DNA from: Elusimicrobia bacterium CG08_land_8_20_14_0_20_59_10
GTDB taxonomy: Bacteria > Elusimicrobiota > Elusimicrobia > Elusimicrobiales > UBA9959
DNA length: 10,057 bases
NCBI GenBank assembly: GCA_002779045.1
Contig: PEXO01000133.1
Location: forward strand, 1-10,057
Direction of reading: 5' to 3'
Every line of letters begins with the position of its first letter. Position 1 is the first letter of the stretch. Below the pieces are notes generated by a model. The model searched no databases, was not told where the DNA came from, and worked only from the letters and a program-made list of their open reading frames with translations. This document shows positions 4,594 to 10,057 of this stretch, one piece after another. The position numbers and the translations under genes are program-made.

Positions 4594-6198
4594 ATGAAAG
4601 GCAAAGTATATCTGGTGGGAGGCGGTCCCGGCGACGCCGGACTGCTGACGATTAAGGGCGCGGAGTGCCTGCGCGCCGCGGACTGCGTAGTTTACGACGC
4701 GCTGGTCAACCCGGACCTCCTTGCCCACACGCCCGCGAAAGCTAAAAGATTCTATGTGGGCAAGCGGGGCGCCGTCCACGCCCTCGAGCAGGAGGAAATA
4801 AACAGCCTGCTTGTCCGCCTCGGCCGCAGGGGCGGCAGCGTAGTGCGCCTTAAGGGCGGGGACCCGTTCATTTTCGGGCGCGGCGGCGAAGAGGCCCGGG
4901 AACTCGCGGCCTGCAAAATCCCTTTTGAAGTGGTCCCCGGCGTCAGTTCGGCAGTGGCGGCTCCCGCTTACGCCGGCATACCGGTCACCGACCGCGCCTT
5001 CGCCCCCATGGTGACTTTCGTCACCGGGCATATGAAGACGGATAAGCCTATGGCGGTGCGAAGCACAATTCAAGGCTGCGTACAAGTGCCGCACAAGGGC
5101 TATGCCCATCAAGCGGCCGGGGAGCTTAACCTGCCGTGGGCCAGCCTGGCTTCCGGCGGCGGAACTCTTGTGTTCCTTATGGGCGTTTCAAGCCTTGCTG
5201 TCATTTCTTCAAAACTCATGGCTGCGGGGCTTTCCGGCGCCACGCCGGCCGCTATTGTTTCAAACGGCACCACGCCGCGCCAGACCTCTCTTTCCGGACG
5301 CCTCTCCAATATAGCGGAACTCGCCCGCAAAGCCGGCATAAAAGCCCCCGCCGTTACCGTAGTGGGCGGGGTTGCGGGACTGCGTGAAAAACTGGCCTGG
5401 TTCGAAAAAAGGCCGCTTTTCGGCAAGAAAATAGTGGTGACCCGCTCGCGGGAGCAGGCCGGCGCCCTGGCCCGGGAACTTTCCGGGCTCGGGGCCGAAG
5501 TGATAATTTTCCCTTCCATAAAAACAAAGCCGCTCAGATCGTTCTCGGCCCTGGACAGGGAGATAAGGGGTCTCGGAGGCTATAACTGGGTGATCTTTAC
5601 CAGTTCCAACGGCGTGGAAGCGTTCTTCGCCCGCCTCAGGAAGCTCGGCCTGGACGCGCGCCGCTTCGGCAGCGCGAAGGTTGTAGCCATCGGTCCCGCC
5701 ACGGCTGAAGCCCTGAGAGCCAGGGGCGTAGAGGCCGACCTCGTGCCTGAGAAATATATCTCCGAGTCAATCCTGAAAGCGCTTGGCAAGGTAGAGGGGC
5801 GGAAAATATTGCTGCCCAGGGCCGCCATGGCCAGGGACATGCTTAACGCCGGGCTTAAAAAAGCCGGCGCCCTGGTAACCGAGATCCCCACTTACAACAC
5901 GCTTCCGGACAGGGGGAACCTCCAGGAACTTCGCCGACACCTGGAGGAGGGAACCGTAAGTCTTATCACTTTCACCAGTTCTTCCACCGTTGCCGGTTTC
6001 CTGGAAAGCTTCAAGGGCGCCGATAAAAAGCTTCTTAAAGGAGTGGCGATGGGCAGCATAGGCCCCATCACCTCAGGCACTATGAAGGCCGGGGGTTTTA
6101 AGCCCGATTTCGAAGCGAAGGACTACACCATCCCCGGCCTTGTGGAAGCGTCGCTCAAATATTTCAGGAGGAGGGGACGCTGCTTCCTAACTTCCTAA
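4594..6198 (+). CDS. cobA-hemD: Uroporphyrinogen-III C-methyltransferase / uroporphyrinogen-III synthase fusion
   Basis: A 534-aa bifunctional enzyme. The methyltransferase domain (about 1-265) methylates uroporphyrinogen III at C2 and C7 using SAM, giving precorrin-2. Its motifs are VGGGPGD (8-14), VVRLKGGDPFIFGRGGEE (83-100), VVPGVSSA (113-120) and GIPVTDR (128-134). The synthase domain (about 276-525) cyclises hydroxymethylbilane to uroporphyrinogen III; GKKIVVTRSREQAGAL, VIFTSSNGVEAF, AIGPATAEAL and ITFTSSSTVAGFL mark it. Such fusions are common in bacteria that use siroheme-derived tetrapyrroles. Two oddities stand out. About 22 residues (153-174) interrupt the methyltransferase after VTFVTGH, and residues 526-534 plus the stop are encoded by the left arm of an inverted repeat. 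AAGGGA lies just before the ATG, slightly close. hemB follows, separated by the rest of that repeat. Confidence 0.92.
   Translation: MKGKVYLVGGGPGDAGLLTIKGAECLRAADCVVYDALVNPDLLAHTPAKAKRFYVGKRGAVHALEQEEINSLLVRLGRRGGSVVRLKGGDPFIFGRGGEEARELAACKIPFEVVPGVSSAVAAPAYAGIPVTDRAFAPMVTFVTGHMKTDKPMAVRSTIQGCVQVPHKGYAHQAAGELNLPWASLASGGGTLVFLMGVSSLAVISSKLMAAGLSGATPAAIVSNGTTPRQTSLSGRLSNIAELARKAGIKAPAVTVVGGVAGLREKLAWFEKRPLFGKKIVVTRSREQAGALARELSGLGAEVIIFPSIKTKPLRSFSALDREIRGLGGYNWVIFTSSNGVEAFFARLRKLGLDARRFGSAKVVAIGPATAEALRARGVEADLVPEKYISESILKALGKVEGRKILLPRAAMARDMLNAGLKKAGALVTEIPTYNTLPDRGNLQELRRHLEEGTVSLITFTSSSTVAGFLESFKGADKKLLKGVAMGSIGPITSGTMKAGGFKPDFEAKDYTIPGLVEASLKYFRRRGRCFLTS
5050..5115 (+). repeat. In-frame 66-bp palindromic insertion in cobA domain
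   Basis: The family normally has about 11-13 residues between VTGH and the tryptophan of the 'W-x-x-[IL]-A' block; here there are 35. Dropping residues 153-174 restores a normal spacing (GHMKTDKP then AGELNLPW). The extra DNA contains a hairpin: GTGCG (5056-5060) and GCAC (5063-5066) pair with GTGC (5086-5089) and CGCAC (5090-5094), with an AA bulge and a 19-nt loop. This resembles coding palindromic elements such as the Rickettsia RPE. The exact ends are inferred and I see no clear target duplication. Confidence 0.55.
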
Positions 6199-6253
6199 TT
6201 CTGAGTCACTGCTAGAAGTCTGGTTTTAGGAAGATAGTAAACAGCGTCCCCTC
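6171..6253. repeat. Palindromic MITE-like element at the 3' end of cobA-hemD
   Basis: Two 28-nt arms (6171-6198 and 6226-6253) are complementary at 25 of 28 positions, including a perfect outer 12 bp (GAGGGGACGCTG / CAGCGTCCCCTC), around a 27-nt loop. The left arm encodes the last residues of HemD and its TAA stop. The GGGGACGCTG...CAGCGTCCCC ends recall palindromes associated with IS200-like (Y1/RAYT) transposases, from memory. No T-run follows, and hemB begins 23 nt later. Confidence 0.75.
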
Positions 6254-6276
6254 TACACAGTGAAGGAGAAGACCTC

Positions 6277-7266
6277 ATGATTTCCGATTCAGCCAGGCCG
6301 CGCAGACTCAGAAACCTGAAGTGGGCCCGCGACATGTTCAGGGAAACCCGCGTCACCGCAGAGAACCTTGTTTACCCGCTTTTCGTGACGCCCGGTAAAA
6401 AAATAAAAAAAGAGATCTCCTCCATGCCCGGCTGTTTTCACGTGTCGGCGGACGAAGCCGCTGTGGAGGCCGGGAAATGCCGCGACCTCGGTATAAACGC
6501 CCTGCTCATGTTTGGCCTGCCTTCCAAAAAAGACCCGCTCGGCAAGGAAGCCTACGACCCGAAAGGGCCGGTGCCTGAAGCCGTCAGGCTGATAAAGCGG
6601 TCCGTGCCGGAGCTGGCCGTCATAACCGATGTCTGTCTTTGCGAGTACACCAGCCACGGGCATTGCGGCGTAGTTAAAAAGGGTCCCGGGGGGGATTTCC
6701 TGGTGGATAACGACTCTACCGTAGAGCTGCTGGTCAAAGAGGCTTTGGTCCACGCCCGGGCCGGCGCCGATCTGGTCGCGCCTTCCGACATGATGGACAA
6801 CCGCGTGGGGGCCATCAGGCGGGCCCTGGACGGCGCGGGTTTCCAGCAGACCGGCATACTTTCCTACGCCGCCAAATATTCCTCGGCTTTTTACGGGCCT
6901 TTCCGCGAAGCGGCGGAATCCGCCCCGCAGTTCGGCGACAGGAAGACCTACCAGATGGACCCGGCCAATTTCCTGGAGGCCCTGCGCGAGGTGGAACTGG
7001 ATATCATGCAGGGCGCGGATATCGTCATGGTTAAGCCGGCGCTGGCCTACCTGGACGTGCTGCGCGCGGTAAAAGAAAAATTCCAATTCCCCACGGCCGC
7101 TTACAACGTGAGCGGCGAATATTCCATGGTGAAGCTGGCGGCGCAGAAGGGCCTTATAAACGAAAAGGCCATGGTCCTTGAAATACTGACCTCCATAAAA
7201 AGGGCCGGCGCCGACATGATAATAACCTACCACGCCAAGGAAGCCGCGAAATGGTCAGCCGAATAG
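6277..7266 (+). CDS. hemB: Porphobilinogen synthase (delta-aminolevulinic acid dehydratase)
   Basis: A 329-aa cytoplasmic enzyme, a normal length for the family. It condenses two 5-aminolevulinate molecules to porphobilinogen. The two active-site lysines are K200 in SYAAKYSSAFYGPF and K253 in VMVKPALAYLD. The catalytic zinc triad is present: C120, C122 and C130 in DVCLCEYTSHGHCG, marking the zinc-dependent form. Other family blocks are LVYPLFVTPG, SMPGCFHVS, LMFGLPSKKD and APSDMMDNRVGAIR. AAGGAG (6263-6268) lies 8 nt before the ATG. It follows the palindromic element, and its 3' end overlaps ahbA by 16 nt, showing tight coupling. Nothing is missing. Confidence 0.96.
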   Translation: MISDSARPRRLRNLKWARDMFRETRVTAENLVYPLFVTPGKKIKKEISSMPGCFHVSADEAAVEAGKCRDLGINALLMFGLPSKKDPLGKEAYDPKGPVPEAVRLIKRSVPELAVITDVCLCEYTSHGHCGVVKKGPGGDFLVDNDSTVELLVKEALVHARAGADLVAPSDMMDNRVGAIRRALDGAGFQQTGILSYAAKYSSAFYGPFREAAESAPQFGDRKTYQMDPANFLEALREVELDIMQGADIVMVKPALAYLDVLRAVKEKFQFPTAAYNVSGEYSMVKLAAQKGLINEKAMVLEILTSIKRAGADMIITYHAKEAAKWSAE

Positions 7267-7703
7267 ACAAGCTGGTCCTGGACGCGGCGCAGGCGGAGAT
7301 CCCGTGCTTAAGCCGCCCGTTCGCGGCGCTGGGCGCCGGGATAGGCGTTTCCGAGGCCGAGGTGCTGCGCATACTGAAGGCCTATAAGAGGAAAGGCGTT
7401 GTGCGCAGGATTGGCGGCAGTTTTGAAACCCGCAAGCTCGGCTTTTCCTCCACCCTTGCCGGCATGCGCGTGAAGCCGGAACGGCTGGCCGCCGTGGCCG
7501 GGGAAATTTCAAAATTTACGGGCGTCACTCACTGCTATGAAAGGGAAGGGGAACTAAACCTCTGGTTCACCCTCGGCGTGCGCGGAGGGATGAGCGGCAT
7601 TGATAATAAAATAGCCGAATTCCGGCGTCTTCCCGGAGTGGAAAAGTGCCATTCCTTCCCCGTGAAGAAAATGTTCAAGATAAAGACGCTGTTCCCGATA
7701 TGA
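7251..7703 (+). CDS. ahbA: Siroheme decarboxylase subunit AhbA (Lrp/AsnC fold)
   Basis: A 150-aa protein with an Lrp-like layout: an N-terminal winged helix-turn-helix (about 5-55, including VLRILKAYKRKGVVRRIGG) and a C-terminal RAM domain. It has the signature of siroheme decarboxylases rather than a regulator: GVTHCYEREGELNLWFTL, compared with the family's 'VTH-x-Y-x-R...NLWFTL'. AhbA pairs with AhbB to remove the C12 and C18 acetate carboxyls of siroheme, giving didecarboxysiroheme. The ATG lies inside the end of hemB with AAGGA (7237-7241) nine bases upstream, and the stop overlaps the ahbB start (ATGA). Many annotations call such genes 'AsnC family regulator' or nirD/nirL homologues. Heme d1 NirDLGH enzymes are related, but the operon contents favour Ahb. 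Confidence 0.9.
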   Translation: MVSRIDKLVLDAAQAEIPCLSRPFAALGAGIGVSEAEVLRILKAYKRKGVVRRIGGSFETRKLGFSSTLAGMRVKPERLAAVAGEISKFTGVTHCYEREGELNLWFTLGVRGGMSGIDNKIAEFRRLPGVEKCHSFPVKKMFKIKTLFPI

Positions 7704-8158
7704 ATACCGAGCAGGCAATAATCCGCGCGCTCCAGGGGAATATCCCGCTGGAACCGGCTCCCTTTAAAAAGCTCGCCGCGGGGCTGGGTCTGCCGGAGGG
7801 AAAATTCCTCGCCGGGGTGAAAGAGCTTAAGCGCCGCGGGATCCTGCGTTCCATACGCGCCATAGTCAGGCACAGGCGCGCCGGCTATTCCGCTAACGCG
7901 ATGGTCGCCTGGAAGGTGACGGAGAGCCGCGCGCTTTCCTTCGGGAAGACGGCCGCCGCTTCTCCCGCGGTAAGTCACTGTTATCAGCGTGTTACGCGCC
8001 CGGGCTGGCCCTACAATCTTTATACCATGGTGCACGGCCGCAGCCGCGCCGAAATGCTGAAAGTGGTGGACGGCCTTGCGAAAAAGACCGGGGCGAAGGA
8101 ATACCTGGTCCTTGAAAGCCTGAGAGAATTCAAGAAAACGAGCATGGTGTATTTCTGA
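7700..8158 (+). CDS. ahbB: Siroheme decarboxylase subunit AhbB (Lrp/AsnC fold)
   Basis: A 152-aa partner of AhbA. The N-terminal helix-turn-helix-like part spans about residues 3-55 (KLAAGLGLPEGKFLAGVKELKRRGILRSIRAI) and the RAM domain about 62-145. The motif VSHCYQRVTRPGWPYNLYTMVHG matches the AhbB form 'SHCY-x-R...WPYNL-x-TM-x-HG' very closely. I start it at ATG 7700, which shares ATGA with the ahbA stop. A longer frame from 7646 would add 18 residues lying inside ahbA. The 4-nt overlap implies coupled translation of the two subunits in equal amounts. A shared complex is established for this pair in sulfate reducers and archaea. Confidence 0.92.
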   Translation: MNTEQAIIRALQGNIPLEPAPFKKLAAGLGLPEGKFLAGVKELKRRGILRSIRAIVRHRRAGYSANAMVAWKVTESRALSFGKTAAASPAVSHCYQRVTRPGWPYNLYTMVHGRSRAEMLKVVDGLAKKTGAKEYLVLESLREFKKTSMVYF

Positions 8159-8163
8159 TCTTT

Positions 8164-9453
8164 ATGAAACTAAAAACCTCAAGATCAAAAAAGCTCTGGG
8201 CATATTCGCTTAAACATCTGGCCGGAGGCGTCAACAGCCCGGTGCGGGCCTTCAACGCCGTGGGCGGCACGCCGCTGTTCATAAGATCGGCCAAGGGCTC
8301 GCGGCTTTCGGATGTCGACGGCAATTCCTACCTGGACTACGTGCTTTCCTGGGGCGTCATGATACACGGGCACGCGGACCCGGACATACAGGCCGCGCTT
8401 TCGGCGGCCCTTTCAAAGGGCACTTCCTACGGCGCGCCTACCGAGGCCGAGGCGGTGCTGGCTGAAATGATAAAGAGGGCGCTGCCCTCTATCGAGAAAC
8501 TGCGGTTCGTGTCTTCCGGCACCGAGGCGGTGATGAGCGCCATAAGGCTCGCCCGCGGCTATACCGGGCGGGACAAGATAGTGAAGTTCACCGGCTGCTA
8601 CCACGGCCACGCCGATTCCCTGCTGGTGAAGGCGGGTTCGGGCGCCGCCACTTTCGGTTCGCCCTCCAGCCCCGGGGTGCCGGCGCAGTTCGCGCGCAAT
8701 ACCGTTTCGCTCGAGTATAACGATACGAACGGCTTCCTGAATTTCATGAAGCGCCGCGGCGGGGAAGTCGCCTGCGTCATAGTGGAGCCCATAGCCGCCA
8801 ACATGGGGCTCGTGCTTCCGGCGCCGGGTTTCCTGGCGGCGCTCCGCAAGGCCTGCACCCGCGGCGGGGCGCTGCTTCTCTTCGACGAAGTTATAACCGG
8901 CTTCCGCGTCGGGTTCGGCGGGGCGCAGGGCTTATACCGGATCAAGCCCGACCTTACCACTTTGGGGAAAATAATAGGCGGCGGCCTGCCGGTAGGCGCC
9001 TACGGCGGCCGCGAGGAAATAATGCGGCACCTTTCCCCCGCGGGCAGGGTATACCAGGCGGGCACGCTTTCGGGCAACCCCCTCGCCATGGCGGCCGGCT
9101 GCGCCGCCCTCAAAAAACTTTCCAGGCCGGGGTTCTATAAAAAACTGGAGGCCTCCGGCCGGGCCATGGAAGAAGGGCTTCGCCTTATAATAAGGAAAGG
9201 GGGCCTGCCGCTCACGCTCAACCGGGCCGGCTCGCTCTTCACGCTTTTCTTTTCCAAAGGCCCGCTGAAGGACTGGACCGGCGCCTCCGCCTGCGATACG
9301 AAGCGCTACGCGAAGTATTTCTGGGCCATGGCCGAAAGGGGGGTCTATCTTCCCCCGAGCCAGTTCGAGACCTGCTTTATTTCCGCCGCGCACAGCGCCG
9401 CAGATATCAGGGGCACACTGAAGGCGGCGGACCAGGCCCTGAGGACTATATGA
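8164..9453 (+). CDS. hemL: Glutamate-1-semialdehyde 2,1-aminomutase
   Basis: A 429-aa PLP enzyme of normal length that converts glutamate-1-semialdehyde to 5-aminolevulinate in the C5 pathway. The PLP lysine is K269 in LTTLGKIIGGGLPVGAYGG. Other blocks are LAGGVNSPVRAF near the N terminus, FVSSGTEAVMSAIRLARGYTGRDKIVKF, CYHGHAD, and LLLFDEVITGFRVG with its PLP-contacting Asp. The ATG is 5 nt after the ahbB stop with no obvious Shine-Dalgarno, so re-initiation is likely. The aminomutase needs glutamyl-tRNA reductase (hemA), which is not in the window. The stop codon lies at the junction of an 11-bp tandem duplication. Confidence 0.96.
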   Translation: MKLKTSRSKKLWAYSLKHLAGGVNSPVRAFNAVGGTPLFIRSAKGSRLSDVDGNSYLDYVLSWGVMIHGHADPDIQAALSAALSKGTSYGAPTEAEAVLAEMIKRALPSIEKLRFVSSGTEAVMSAIRLARGYTGRDKIVKFTGCYHGHADSLLVKAGSGAATFGSPSSPGVPAQFARNTVSLEYNDTNGFLNFMKRRGGEVACVIVEPIAANMGLVLPAPGFLAALRKACTRGGALLLFDEVITGFRVGFGGAQGLYRIKPDLTTLGKIIGGGLPVGAYGGREEIMRHLSPAGRVYQAGTLSGNPLAMAAGCAALKKLSRPGFYKKLEASGRAMEEGLRLIIRKGGLPLTLNRAGSLFTLFFSKGPLKDWTGASACDTKRYAKYFWAMAERGVYLPPSQFETCFISAAHSAADIRGTLKAADQALRTI

Positions 9454-9462
9454 GGACTATAT
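9441..9462 (+). repeat. 11-bp tandem duplication at the hemL stop
   Basis: GAGGACTATAT occurs twice in tandem (9441-9451 and 9452-9462), followed by a weak third copy (AAGGATAATAT). The TGA stop of hemL spans the junction. With one copy the protein would end in the same residues with TAA, so the duplication is neutral for hemL but lengthens the spacer before the next gene. Confidence 0.6.
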
Positions 9463-9479
9463 AAGGATAATATAAATAT

Positions 9480-10057
9480 ATGAAGAGAAATCCCCCAAGG
9501 CTGGTTTTCTGGGAAACCACCTCCAGATGCAATCTGAAATGCGTGCATTGCCGCAGGACCAATGTGCCCGAGAGGGGCGACGAGCTTTACGAACTTCCGA
9601 CCGCCGAGTTCAAGGCGATACTGGGCTCCCTTAAGGGCGAAGGCTGTCCGCCCATGGTGGTTTTCTCAGGCGGCGAACCGCTCATGCGCCCGGACCTGCC
9701 CGAACTGCTCGGCTTCGCCAGGGAGCGCGGTATTCCTTTCGCCATAGCCACCAACGGCGCCCTTGTGGACGAAGCGATGGCGAAGACGCTGGCTTCCTAC
9801 GGGCCGCACCGGATCTCGGTGAGCCTGGACGGCTCGCGCGCGGCCACGCATGACGATTTCCGCGGCCAGAAAGGCTCTTTCGACAAAGCCGTAAACGCGC
9901 TCAAGCTTTTCAGGGCTGCCGGCGTCTCCACCCAGATCAACTGCTCCGTAAGCACCAGGAACGTGGCCGAGCGCGACGAGGTAGCGGCGCTGGCCCGCGA
10001 ACTCGGAGCGGACGCGCTGCATTTCTTCCTGCTGGTCCCCGTGGGCTGCGGGGCGGA
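9480..10057 (+). CDS. ahbD: Radical SAM heme-pathway protein, likely AhbD (partial)
   Basis: The first 192 codons of a gene cut by the window end. It starts PRLVFWETTSRCNLKCVHCRR, with the 4Fe-4S/SAM cysteines C17, C21 and C24 (CxxxCxxC). GGEP follows at 64-67, then ATNGALV, RISVSLDG and FFLLVPVGCG near the edge. AhbD oxidatively decarboxylates two propionates of iron-coproporphyrin III to give heme b. AhbC (deacetylase) and NirJ share the fold. I prefer AhbD because the radical SAM domain begins almost at the N terminus ('RLV-x-WE-x-T-x-x-CNL-x-C-x-HCR'), while AhbC proteins as I recall them carry a longer leader. The C-terminal SPASM region that would settle it is outside. AAGGA (9463-9467) lies 12 nt before the ATG, a slightly long spacing. 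Confidence 0.8.
   Translation, partial: MKRNPPRLVFWETTSRCNLKCVHCRRTNVPERGDELYELPTAEFKAILGSLKGEGCPPMVVFSGGEPLMRPDLPELLGFARERGIPFAIATNGALVDEAMAKTLASYGPHRISVSLDGSRAATHDDFRGQKGSFDKAVNALKLFRAAGVSTQINCSVSTRNVAERDEVAALARELGADALHFFLLVPVGCGA

Noticed and set aside
5041..5127. A frameshift or assembly error in cobA
   Set aside because: The frame is open and the conserved blocks on both sides are in the same frame, so an in-frame insertion explains it better.
6171..6253. An intrinsic terminator after cobA-hemD
   Set aside because: The stem is strong, but no T-run follows and hemB starts 23 nt later on the same strand with a good ribosome binding site.
6289..7233. A long (314-codon) open frame on the minus strand
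   Set aside because: It is antisense to hemB, whose motifs and active-site residues are complete. The frame is a by-product of GC-rich codon use and its translation shows no recognisable domain.
7251..8158. Two AsnC/Lrp family transcription regulators
   Set aside because: The fold is Lrp-like, but the THCYER...NLWFTL and SHCYQR...WPYNLYTM motifs and the heme operon identify siroheme decarboxylase subunits.
8932..9393. A 153-codon minus-strand frame
   Set aside because: It is antisense to the conserved C-terminal half of hemL and has no domain signal.

Overview
The window reads as accessory DNA (an insertion sequence plus small palindromic repeats) running into a heme-biosynthesis operon. 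It suggests a Gram-negative anaerobic bacterium. The operon uses the siroheme-dependent (Ahb) heme route, found mainly in anaerobes such as sulfate reducers, in archaea and in some candidate phyla. A tetraheme c-type cytochrome with a signal peptide sits just upstream. The heme genes are GC-rich yet use ATA freely for isoleucine, which I associate with Elusimicrobiota-like genomes; this placement is a guess, and a deltaproteobacterial or Nitrospirota-like host is not excluded.

Layout. (1) 1-105: non-coding, with two similar hairpins sharing an AGCTTGCT centre. (2) 106-2465: a complete insertion sequence with 18-bp perfect terminal inverted repeats and a perfect 8-bp target duplication (AGTTTCAT). 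It carries a small Cys-motif accessory ORF and an overlapping DDE transposase, and its left end holds a terminator-like hairpin overlapping a promoter. (3) 2466-2805: mostly non-coding, with what looks like the tail of an FMN-binding-domain gene and a strong hairpin. (4) 2806-3390: a protein of two Lrp/AsnC effector (RAM) domains without a DNA-binding domain. (5) 3458-3928: the cytochrome. (6) 3856-10057: precorrin-2 dehydrogenase, a CobA-HemD fusion, hemB, ahbA, ahbB, hemL and the start of a radical SAM gene that best fits ahbD.

How they work together. HemL makes 5-aminolevulinate and HemB makes porphobilinogen. HemD closes the ring to uroporphyrinogen III, and CobA methylates it to precorrin-2. 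The precorrin-2 dehydrogenase makes sirohydrochlorin and may add iron. AhbA/AhbB decarboxylate siroheme, and AhbD performs the last decarboxylations to heme b. The steps needing hemA (glutamyl-tRNA reductase), hemC (hydroxymethylbilane synthase) and ahbC are not in the window.

The most unusual features are two small palindromic elements touching the cobA-hemD gene. One is a 22-codon, hairpin-forming in-frame insertion in the methyltransferase domain. The other is an 83-bp inverted repeat whose left arm supplies the last codons and the stop codon. A third inverted repeat lies just before the gene.
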